The notes beneath the pieces were generated by a model. The model was not told where the DNA came from. It ran no database searches and was given only the letters and a program-made list of their open reading frames with translations. From Dehalococcoidia bacterium (lineage in GTDB: Bacteria > Chloroflexota > Dehalococcoidia > SpSt-223): a DNA stretch of 64,000 nucleotides. Positions 57,324 through 64,000 of the stretch are shown here, one piece after another. Position 1 is the stretch's first letter; each line of letters opens with the position of its first letter. The stretch spans positions 62,001 to 126,000 of the forward strand of contig JANWZD010000004.1 in the NCBI GenBank assembly GCA_025054935.1, in the 5' to 3' direction. The position numbers and the translations under genes were made by a program.

Positions 57324-57656
57324 TCAGCGGAGGCGGAGCGAGTAGAGATAGGCGTCGATAAGGACTAGCCCCGCCACGATCGCGGGCGCGAGCGCAAACA
57401 TCCAAGTTAGGCCCGCCGTCAGCTCGATGGGGACGACTAGGGCGTAGAGCCCGATGACGACGAGCACCGGCGCAAGCTGGATCATCCGCCGGCCGGCGTG
57501 GTAGTTCACGGCGTACCAATGGCGGTCCGACTTGAGGGCGTTCGGAAAGCGCGCGCCGTACCAGCCGCGCGGAACGCGCCGCAGGTAGAGAGGGAGCGCC
57601 AAGAGAATGAATGCTGCCCCCGCTGCCACATTGATTGCGCCGAGCCAGACCGCCAT
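57324..57656 (-). CDS. SdpI-family membrane protein
   Basis: A protein of 110 residues from ATG 57656 (GGAG seven bases upstream). Three helices (~5-22, ~58-75, ~80-103) with PNALKSDRHWYAVNYHAGR between the first two, the SdpI family loop. SdpI gives immunity to a toxic peptide in Bacillus, but most homologues have unknown roles. Divergent from the flavoprotein. Confidence 0.75.
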   Translation of the reverse strand: MAVWLGAINVAAGAAFILLALPLYLRRVPRGWYGARFPNALKSDRHWYAVNYHAGRRMIQLAPVLVVIGLYALVVPIELTAGLTWMFALAPAIVAGLVLIDAYLYSLRLR

Positions 57657-57742
57657 CGCTCGCTCCGGGGGAGGGCGGCTCCTTGACACCGCTCGCCTTC
57701 GCCCTTAACGTGACGGCGGGATCGTAGTGGAAGGAGCACGGC

Positions 57743-59218
57743 ATGACGATGACCACCCTGCGGCCAGAGACGGCCGCGGCCGAGGGGTTCCAGCCAGATA
57801 TCATCGCGGTCGGCGCGGGGACGGCCGGCTTGATCCTTGCCTACTCGGCGGCCGAGGCCGGGGCGCGGGTGCTCTTGCTCGAAAAGACGAACCGCGTCGG
57901 CGGCACGCTCTATGTCTCGAGCGGGATGTTCTCAGCCGGCGGCACGCGGCGCCAGCGCGAGCGCGGCATCGACGATTCGCCCGATGAGCATTTCGCTGAC
58001 ATCCTCCGCATCAGCCGCAACACCGTGAACCGTGAACTTGTCCGCCGCTATGTCGACCTCGCGCCCGCCTTTGTCGACTGGCTGCAGGACAACGGCTTCG
58101 AGTTTGAGGAGAGCTGCCCCGTCATCATCTATGGCCACGAGCCGTATAGCAAGCCGCGGACCTATTGGGGCGCGGAGAACGGCCGTTCCTTGCTCAAGCT
58201 GCTCAACCGCCTGCTCGAGCCGCACTTTGCGAGCGGCCGTGTCCGTGTCGTCTTCAACGCGCCGGCGGAGCGGCTCGTGATGGAGGGCGATCGCGTTGTC
58301 GGGGTGGTCGCTGCTGGCCGCGACTACCGCGCGCCGGCAGTCGTTCTGACAACGGGCGGCTATTCAAGCAGCCCCGAACTGTTCGCTCGCTTCACGGGCG
58401 GGCGGCGGCTCGTCTCGATCGGCAATCCCGCCTCAACGGGCGATGGGCTGCTGCTTGGGGAGGCGGTCGGCGCGCAGCTTGTCGGCTCCGAGTATTTTCT
58501 CCCCACTTTCGGCGGGATCGAAGACCCCGATCATCCCGGACGGGTCTACACCTCCGCGCCCGACGAGTGGGATATCACTGCCCGGCTGGTGCCGCAGACG
58601 CGGATGCCCTGGGAGGTGTGGGTCAACCAGCGGGGCGAGCGCTTCATCCGCGAGGATGAGGAGAGCGTCGATAACCGCGAGCGGGCGCTGCTTCACCAGC
58701 CCGACATGCGCTTCTGGGTCGTCTTCGACGACCGCATCCTTGAAGAGTCGCCGCCGCTGATCCTCCGCTGGCCCGCGCCGGAGATCCGCGCGAAAGCGAA
58801 GGAGGGGCGGCTTGTCCTTGCCGCTGATACCATCGACCGCCTGGCGGCGAAGATGGACGTTCCTGCAGCGACGCTGCAGGCGACGATCGATGCCTACAAC
58901 GCGGCGCTCGCTGCCGGCGCTCCCGACCCGCTTGGCCGCCAGCACCGGCCTCTCCCTATCGTTCAGCCGCCGTTCTACGCCATCAAGCAGCAGGGGATCG
59001 TCCTGCGGACGTGGACCGGGCTTCGAGCCGACCGCGACTTGCGCATCCTCCGGCCGGACGGCACGCCGATCGCGGGGTTATACGGAGTGGGCGAGGTGCT
59101 CGGCGCCGCCACCTTCAGCGGCGACTCCTTCTGCGGCGGGATGAGCATCGGTCCGGCGCTCGTCTTCGGCCGGGAGCTCGGCCAGCGTCTCGCTCGGCAG
59201 GTTGCCGCCGCTGCCTGA
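57743..59218 (+). CDS. FAD-dependent fumarate reductase/ketosteroid dehydrogenase-like oxidoreductase
   Basis: A protein of 491 residues (GGAAGGAG before ATG 57743). FAD fold: IIAVGAGTAGLILAYSAAEAG and LLLEKTNRVGGTLYVSSG; the closing FAD motif GLYGVGEVLGAATFSGDSF. The catalytic cap lies at ~130-380. The group includes fumarate reductases, 3-ketosteroid dehydrogenases and tricarballylate enzymes; substrate not assignable. No signal peptide. Followed by a glycosyltransferase 32 bases downstream. Confidence 0.87.
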   Translation: MTMTTLRPETAAAEGFQPDIIAVGAGTAGLILAYSAAEAGARVLLLEKTNRVGGTLYVSSGMFSAGGTRRQRERGIDDSPDEHFADILRISRNTVNRELVRRYVDLAPAFVDWLQDNGFEFEESCPVIIYGHEPYSKPRTYWGAENGRSLLKLLNRLLEPHFASGRVRVVFNAPAERLVMEGDRVVGVVAAGRDYRAPAVVLTTGGYSSSPELFARFTGGRRLVSIGNPASTGDGLLLGEAVGAQLVGSEYFLPTFGGIEDPDHPGRVYTSAPDEWDITARLVPQTRMPWEVWVNQRGERFIREDEESVDNRERALLHQPDMRFWVVFDDRILEESPPLILRWPAPEIRAKAKEGRLVLAADTIDRLAAKMDVPAATLQATIDAYNAALAAGAPDPLGRQHRPLPIVQPPFYAIKQQGIVLRTWTGLRADRDLRILRPDGTPIAGLYGVGEVLGAATFSGDSFCGGMSIGPALVFGRELGQRLARQVAAAA

Positions 59219-59250
59219 GCGGCACGCTGACTCTGCTAGCATTCGCGGCG

Positions 59251-60087
59251 ATGGCCAAGCCGCTCGCCCTGTCGCTGGTCATTCCGGCGTATAACGAAGC
59301 CCGCCGCCTGCCGCGGACGCTCGCCGCGCTCGCGCGGGCGCTTGCCGCTCGGCCGGAGCGGTGCGAGGTGATCGTCGTCGATGATGGCAGCCACGACGGC
59401 ACTGCCGATGTCGTCCGCGCTGCCCGCCTGCCCGGCCTGCGCCTGATCTCCTACCAGCCGAACCGGGGCAAAGGCTACGCCGTCCGCACCGGCATGCTGT
59501 CGGCGAGTGGGGCGATCGTCGGCTTCATGGACGCCGACCTTTCGACTGACCTCGCCGCGATCGATACTGCTCTGCGCGAGATCGCGGCAGGATGGGACAT
59601 CGTCATCGGCTCGCGCGCGCTTCCGGGAGCCCAGATCATCGTTCCGCAGCCGCGCTACCGGGTCGTCGCCACGCGGATCTTCAATCTCCTTCAAGTCGCC
59701 ATGTCTGGCGTGCGCGGCTACGCCGATACCCAATGCGGGTTCAAGATGATGACAGCCGCGGCAGCGCGCGACATCTTTCGCCGTGCCCGCATTGATGGCT
59801 TCATGTTCGACATCGAGCTGCTCTTCCTAGCGGAGCGGCTCGGCTACCGCGTGCGCGAGGTTCCGGTTACGTGGACGAACGACCCGGCCTCGCGCTTGCG
59901 CATCGTTCGCGACACCGCCCGCATGTTCCGCGACTTGGCCCGCATCCGATGGGCGGGGCGCACGCTCCGGCCGCGCCGCCGTCACTCGGCGATGGCGACG
60001 ATGCGGAAGCCGCCCGCCTCGCCAAGCAGGCGCGCCGTCGGGACACTCTCCTCACCGGCAAGCCAGCGCGACCAGGGGCGAGGATAG
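59251..60087 (+). CDS. Dolichyl-phosphate-mannose-type glycosyltransferase (GT2)
   Basis: A protein of 278 residues from ATG 59251. DPM1-like GT2: LVIPAYNEARRLPRTLAAL, VIVVDDGSHDGTADVV, NRGKGYAVRTGMLSA, MDADLSTDLA (DxD) and GYADTQCGFKMMT. It likely makes a polyprenyl-phosphate sugar for the GT-C enzyme encoded opposite. The last ~35 residues (after WAGRTLRPRRR) are unlike the family and lie over the convergent gene, a 106-base overlap; a lost stop or an erased end is likely. A TAGCAT box ends eight bases before the ATG. Confidence 0.88.
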   Translation: MAKPLALSLVIPAYNEARRLPRTLAALARALAARPERCEVIVVDDGSHDGTADVVRAARLPGLRLISYQPNRGKGYAVRTGMLSASGAIVGFMDADLSTDLAAIDTALREIAAGWDIVIGSRALPGAQIIVPQPRYRVVATRIFNLLQVAMSGVRGYADTQCGFKMMTAAAARDIFRRARIDGFMFDIELLFLAERLGYRVREVPVTWTNDPASRLRIVRDTARMFRDLARIRWAGRTLRPRRRHSAMATMRKPPASPSRRAVGTLSSPASQRDQGRG

Positions 60088-61463
60088 GCATTGCCGATGA
60101 GGATGACAGTCGCGCCGTAGCGGCGCGCGAGCGCGATCGCCTCGGCAGGCGGCAGGTTCGGCATGACAATGGCAGGCTGACCGCTGATGGCGGCGTAGGT
60201 CCCGGGGTCGGCGGCGACGACGGTCGCTCCTGGCGCGCTCGCCTCGACGACGGCAGCCGCGGCCGCGAGCGCGCTGCGCCAGCTGCGCCACTCGCTCACC
60301 TGCTGCCAGCCGAGACCAGTGCCGGCGACGATCGCTCCTCCGAGCGCGATCAGCGCGAGCCGCTGCCGTGCTTGGGCGGGCGGGAGCCGCCGGCGTGCCG
60401 CGAGCCAGTCGGCGACGCGATGGAGGCCGAGAACCGCGCCGGCCGCGAAGGCGGGGATGAGCGCCGTCAGGCCGTGGGCGAAGGCGCCGCGCCCCCGGGG
60501 TAAAGGCAACAAACACGACGCTGACACCAGCAGCAGGCCGAGATAGACGAGCGGCGCGGGCCGCCGCTGGAGGAGCAGCCCGGCCAGTCCGACGGGGGTC
60601 CAGAAGAGATGGCCGAGCAGCGCCAGCACCGCGAGGTTGAGGCCAAGGGCGACCAGCTTTTCGCCTGCGATCGTGCCGACCCCGCGTCCCCACCAGTCGG
60701 CTGCGGTCGCGCCGCCGGGGCGAAAGAGGTCGTTGTATTCGGTCAGCCAGACCGTCGCCACGCCGATGAACGGCGGCCAGCCGAACGTCGCGGCGTTGCG
60801 GATGACCCACGGAGCGACGACTGCTCCGAACGCAGCCGCGCCGAGCAGAGCCGCTGCTGGGTCGCGACGGAGCCGAACGATGATGAGGGCAGCGAGCAGC
60901 AGGAACCCATCGGCGCGGGCGAGCTGCGCGAGGCCGGCGAACGCACCGCCAAGAAGGGCGCTCCGTCTCCCTGCGCGGTCGGCGAGGATGAGCGCGAGCG
61001 CGCCGAGCGGCGCGAACACCGTCATCGGGTCGGTGGTCGCCCAATGCGCGGCGACGCTCCCCGCAGTCAGCGCGAGGCCTGCCGCAATCCACTCGTCGGC
61101 GGGAGTGCCGCCGGCGATCCGCGTCAGCCAAGCGGCGATCGGCGCGAGGAGGGCCGAGAGGAGCAGACCGGGCAGGACGGCGGCCGGCCAGCTGTCTCCG
61201 GTCAGCAGCAGCCCGCCGGCGGCCAGCAGCGCGCCGAGCGGCATCCAGTAGTCGTGACTGGGGTGGATGACGGCATCGGGCAGCCGCAGCCAGTGCCAGA
61301 TCACCGGCGCGGTCAGCCCCTCGCCCGCCGCCAGCCGCTTGGCGACCAGCAGCTGGTAGGAGGCATCGAGGTAGCCTGGTCCGTCGACCGGGAAGAGCCA
61401 GAGCAGCCGAGCGGCGACAGCGACGGCGAAGAGAGCGAGCAACCGGCTAGCTCCGGCAGGCAT
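59982..61463 (-). CDS. PMT/ArnT-like membrane glycosyltransferase (GT-C)
   Basis: A protein of 493 residues from ATG 61463. Around eleven hydrophobic helices; the first loop DGPGYLDASYQLLVAKRLAAGEGLT holds the acidic residue expected in GT-C enzymes, and HPSHDYWMPLG resembles the loop of PMT/DUF2298-like proteins. The C-terminal soluble part (YAAISGQPAIVMPNLPPAEA, ATVILIGNAYP) is typical of such proteins in Chloroflexota. It should transfer a sugar from a polyprenyl phosphate outside the cell. Follows the epimerase gene. Confidence 0.82.
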   Translation of the reverse strand: MPAGASRLLALFAVAVAARLLWLFPVDGPGYLDASYQLLVAKRLAAGEGLTAPVIWHWLRLPDAVIHPSHDYWMPLGALLAAGGLLLTGDSWPAAVLPGLLLSALLAPIAAWLTRIAGGTPADEWIAAGLALTAGSVAAHWATTDPMTVFAPLGALALILADRAGRRSALLGGAFAGLAQLARADGFLLLAALIIVRLRRDPAAALLGAAAFGAVVAPWVIRNAATFGWPPFIGVATVWLTEYNDLFRPGGATAADWWGRGVGTIAGEKLVALGLNLAVLALLGHLFWTPVGLAGLLLQRRPAPLVYLGLLLVSASCLLPLPRGRGAFAHGLTALIPAFAAGAVLGLHRVADWLAARRRLPPAQARQRLALIALGGAIVAGTGLGWQQVSEWRSWRSALAAAAAVVEASAPGATVVAADPGTYAAISGQPAIVMPNLPPAEAIALARRYGATVILIGNAYPRPWSRWLAGEESVPTARLLGEAGGFRIVAIAE

Positions 61464-61488
61464 GGCCTCGCGATGAGAGGACCGGCGG

Positions 61489-62472
61489 TTACACCGCCAG
61501 CCGCGCTGCCGTCTCCTCGGCAAGGCGGGAGCGCCAATAGGCGAGGATCCGGTCGATGCTGACAGAGAGGGGGATCTCGGGCGCCCAGCCGGTGTCGGCG
61601 CGGAGCTTGCTGTTATCGCCGAGCAGGATCGGCTCGTCGCTCGGCCGAAGCCGGGCCGGGTCTTCCTCGACCGTGACCGTGACGGCGGTCTTCGAGAGGA
61701 CGAGGGCGAGCACGTCCCTGATCACCGGCGCCTCGCCCGAGCAGAGGTTATACGGCTCTCCTGGCCGGCCCCGCTCGAGGAGCAGCCAGAGCGCTCGGCA
61801 GACGTCGCGCACGTCGGTGAAGTCGCGGCGCGGCGTCAGGTTGCCAACGCGGACAACGGGCGGCCGCAGTCCCGCTTCGATCTCGGCGACCTGCTTGCAG
61901 AAGGTCTGGACGGCAGTGCGCTCGCCCTGGCGCGGCCCGATGTGGTTGAACGAGCGGGTGATGTAAGTGCGCAGCCCGAAGTTGGCGAAATACTGGTAGG
62001 CGAGCAGCTCTTGCGCGACCTTGCTGACGCCGTACGGACTGAGTGGCCGCAGCGGCATCGTCTCGACGATCGGGCAGTCCTCCGGCCGGATGAAGCCATA
62101 TTCCGCGCTCGAACCGGCGACATGGACAGCAGTGTGCGGCGAGCGATGGCGGACCGTCTCGAGGAGGTTGATCGTGCCGATGACGTTTGCTTGGACGGTG
62201 AGGGCGGGGGCGTCCCACGACTCTGAGGGATAGCTCTGGGCCGCGAGGTGGAAGATGCGGTCCGGCCGGCTGATCGCGACGGCGCGCTCGACGGAGGAAC
62301 GGTCTTCGATATCGCCCTCGATGATCTCGATGCGGCCGATAAGGTGGCGGATAGTTGCCGGGTCGCTGCGCCAACGCTTGAAGCCGTAGACCTTCACTCC
62401 TGGCTGCTCAAGCAGGTATTCAGCCAGATGACTGCCGACGAGGCCGGTGATGCCAGTGATCAGCACGTTCAT
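61489..62472 (-). CDS. NAD-dependent epimerase/dehydratase, GDP-deoxysugar reductase type
   Basis: A protein of 327 residues from ATG 62472 (AAGGAAAG upstream). Extended SDR: ITGITGLVGSHLAEYL, HLAAQSYPSESWDAP, Ser and SPYGVSKVAQELLAYQY (Tyr/Lys), RSFNHIGPRQGER, and RRDFTDVRDVCRAL. Best match is to GDP-4-keto-6-deoxymannose reductase/GMD-like enzymes, giving deoxysugars for surface glycans. Its start overlaps by ATGA the end of the decayed kinase frame, so the two once formed an operon. Confidence 0.9.
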   Translation of the reverse strand: MNVLITGITGLVGSHLAEYLLEQPGVKVYGFKRWRSDPATIRHLIGRIEIIEGDIEDRSSVERAVAISRPDRIFHLAAQSYPSESWDAPALTVQANVIGTINLLETVRHRSPHTAVHVAGSSAEYGFIRPEDCPIVETMPLRPLSPYGVSKVAQELLAYQYFANFGLRTYITRSFNHIGPRQGERTAVQTFCKQVAEIEAGLRPPVVRVGNLTPRRDFTDVRDVCRALWLLLERGRPGEPYNLCSGEAPVIRDVLALVLSKTAVTVTVEEDPARLRPSDEPILLGDNSKLRADTGWAPEIPLSVSIDRILAYWRSRLAEETAARLAV

Positions 62473-63465
62473 CGTTCTTTCCTTCGAACCGAGCGCCCCT
62501 GCTGGCGGATGATGCAAAAGCCGCCGTCGTTGAACAGCGCGGAGATCGCCGGCGGGCGCATCCCAAGCACAAGGCCGGGCTGAAACCGCTGCCCAGCCGC
62601 ATCGGACACGGCCGCGACGCTCGGGTTTGGCGGTCTGAGAAGCTCTTGCACGTTCGACAAAGCTTGACGGATGCGGTCGCCCAGGGCAAGCAGCGTCGGC
62701 TGGCTGGCGGCCGCTCGATGCCGGACGGCGGCCGACCGGCCGCTGCCGGGTGCTGGTCGGCTTCCCGCTGACAGCGTAGACCGCCTCCGGATCGGAGAGG
62801 GAGAAACCTGCCCGCGCGGCTCCCCCGCTCGACCGGCTCGGCGCGGCGCGGCGGGGGAGACCCCGGAACCGGCCCGCGACCGGCCCGGCCGGCAGCAGAA
62901 TGCCAGCGCCTCCGCTGCGGCTGGAGCAGCGCGGTCCCGATCCCAGCCAGCACGAGCGCCGCTGCGAGCGAGAAGAACTCGGCGGCGGAGGGGCCGCGAG
63001 GCCGCCTCGCGCTGGCGCCTCGCCGGCGACGGCGGCAACCGCGTCGGCGGTGTAGCAGCGGTCCGCCGACTGCTTCGCCATGGCGCGCTGGCAGATGTCG
63101 TCCGCTGCCAACCAGCTTAGCGATCCCGACGTCAGCCGGCTTCACCCGGGGCTGGCGGAGTGGGGCGCCGTTGTCGGCTCCTCGCAGCAGAACATTCGAC
63201 AGCTACAGGTCGCGATGGACGATGCCGCGGCCGCGAGCGAAATCGAGGGCGGCGGCAAGGTGCTGAACGACGGGCAGGGGGAGCGATCTCGCGGGGACGG
63301 CATCGCGCAGGGGGCTGCCGGCAGCGTAGAGAGGCGATACCGTCCGATGCGCCGAAGGGACGATCGGGGAGGAGCTACCGCTGCTCAAGGCGCCCGTCGC
63401 CGCAGCCCCTGCCGGAAGCGCTCGAGGAAGGTCAAGTCGTGCTGGAACGAGGGCGGCAGCGCCGG
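62469..63465 (-). pseudogene. Decayed Ser/Thr protein kinase
   Basis: Kinase pieces occur in order on the minus strand but in different frames: FLERFRQGL of the N-lobe (~63430), LAAALDFARGRGIVHRDL of the catalytic loop (63265-63203), then a stop and a shift to LSNVLLRG (~63190), ADVGIAKLVGS replacing DFG (~63140), and AMAKQSADRCYTADAV of the C-lobe (~63080). A linker rich in Ala/Arg is followed by RIRQALSNVQELLRPPNPSV to SVRRKER, whose stop overlaps the epimerase start. Much of the glycine loop and activation segment is gone. The HRD Asp survives but the protein cannot be made whole. Confidence 0.75.
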
Positions 63466-63567
63466 CCATTCTCCCCTCACGCCGGCGCCGCCTTCGTCCG
63501 CCGCTCTCGCGCGGGTGCTGTCAGCGCACAGCCGTGCGCGCCGGCAGCGGCACGCCGACAGCTCTGT

Positions 63568-64000
63568 CTAGTCGCCGGCGAGCACCTTGAGGCGGCGCCG
63601 AACGACTGCGACCACCGGCGGCGGATCGGACTGGCGCCGAAAGCGCAGCGTGGGGAACGTCAGCCGCTCTCGGCGTACGAGGAATTGCAGCACCGTCAGC
63701 ACGACGGCGAAGGCGGCGCCAAAGGCGAGCGCGGCCTGCGTGCCGAAGAGGGGCCGAACATCCCCGGTCACCTTCAGGGCAAAGACAGCGCCGGCAGCGC
63801 TTTGGCGGAGCGAGACGCGCTGCGCCGCGACGATCCCGACTGCGGCCTGGTCGACACGCGCCCGCCGGCCGGCGAGCACGACCGGCGCCCGGCTCTGGTC
63901 GAGCGTGACATCGCGCCCCGCCACCATGCCGGCTGCGGCATTCGGGCCGAGCCGGACTGTGCCGCCGGTGACCGCGCCGGCGCCGCTTTGGAGGAGGTCC
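63568..64000 (-). CDS. Beta-helical repeat membrane protein, 5' end outside the window
   Basis: The frame is open to the right edge; 143 codons remain. It shows short repeats of the type GxxxAGRDVTLDQSRAP, VVLAGRRARVDQAAVG, IVAAQRVSLRQSAAG, each a rung of a right-handed beta-helix or beta-roll. A single membrane helix follows (ALAFGAAFAVVLTVLQFLV) and then a basic tail with RFRRQSDPPPVVAVVRRRLK. Polymer-forming or surface scaffold proteins look like this; no firm family. Just upstream of the decayed kinase on the same strand. Confidence 0.6.
   Translation of the reverse strand, partial: DLLQSGAGAVTGGTVRLGPNAAAGMVAGRDVTLDQSRAPVVLAGRRARVDQAAVGIVAAQRVSLRQSAAGAVFALKVTGDVRPLFGTQAALAFGAAFAVVLTVLQFLVRRERLTFPTLRFRRQSDPPPVVAVVRRRLKVLAGD

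Overview
The window is GC-rich chromosomal DNA, densely packed on both strands, and looks like a member of the Chloroflexota. Class is not resolvable from sequence alone; a thermophilic lineage is plausible. Pointers are a Chloroflexus-type 309-residue malate dehydrogenase, a DUF2079 membrane protein, a T-box-controlled trp operon headed by trpB2, HD-GYP signalling, genes starting with GTG or TTG, ATGA stop/start overlaps in most operons, and a recurring TATACT-like -10 box. There is no phage, transposase, integrase or CRISPR array.

Layout. 1-5.7 kb: a beta-propeller membrane protein cut by the left edge, a GDSL-like lipoprotein, a GntR regulator divergent from comF, a NarL-type regulator with an Flp pilin, and a lipoprotein esterase. 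5.8-10 kb: a nitroreductase, ruvC-ruvA-ruvB, and two tandem FMN-binding flavoproteins. 10.5-14.1 kb: an unusual minus-strand operon of a linalool dehydratase/isomerase-like protein, a MurE-like ligase and malate dehydrogenase. 14.7-22.4 kb: a methyltransferase, an HD-GYP protein, glgX, small membrane proteins, an AT-richer pair of unknown genes, and tRNA-Lys. 22.4-32.7 kb: a PHP-MoxR-DUF58 operon, chrA, rpoD, an LCP protein, a glycosyltransferase, hsp20 and citrate synthase. 33.1-38.7 kb: a giant CPBP-protease-like protein with an internal duplication, a candidate 23-residue gene with its own terminator, a racemase-fold protein lacking its cysteines, a hydrolase, and tRNA-His and tRNA-Arg. 38.8-48.5 kb: a HapK-like/SDR pair, an acyl-CoA carboxylase carboxyltransferase, a TIM-barrel isomerase, an RseP homologue with a helical insertion, DUF2079, TatA and a secreted clan-A glycosidase. 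48.5-57 kb: trpB2-trpS-trpE-trpG-trpD-trpC-trpF-trpB behind a Trp T-box. 57.3-64 kb: SdpI-like, a flavoprotein, polysaccharide or glycolipid genes, a decayed Ser/Thr kinase, and a beta-helical membrane protein cut by the right edge.

Most genes are housekeeping: recombination, the TCA cycle, glycogen, tryptophan, cell envelope and signalling. The strongest candidates for something new are the LinD-like/MurE-like/mdh operon (10.5-14.1 kb), the Trp T-box operon with trpS and two trpB genes but no trpA, the duplicated CPBP protein, the RseP insertion, the cysteine-less racemase with its small downstream gene, and the unknown pair at 19.7-20.7 kb. GC-rich spacers of 300-700 bp separate many units. 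Long frames run through them by chance, and I do not call them as genes.
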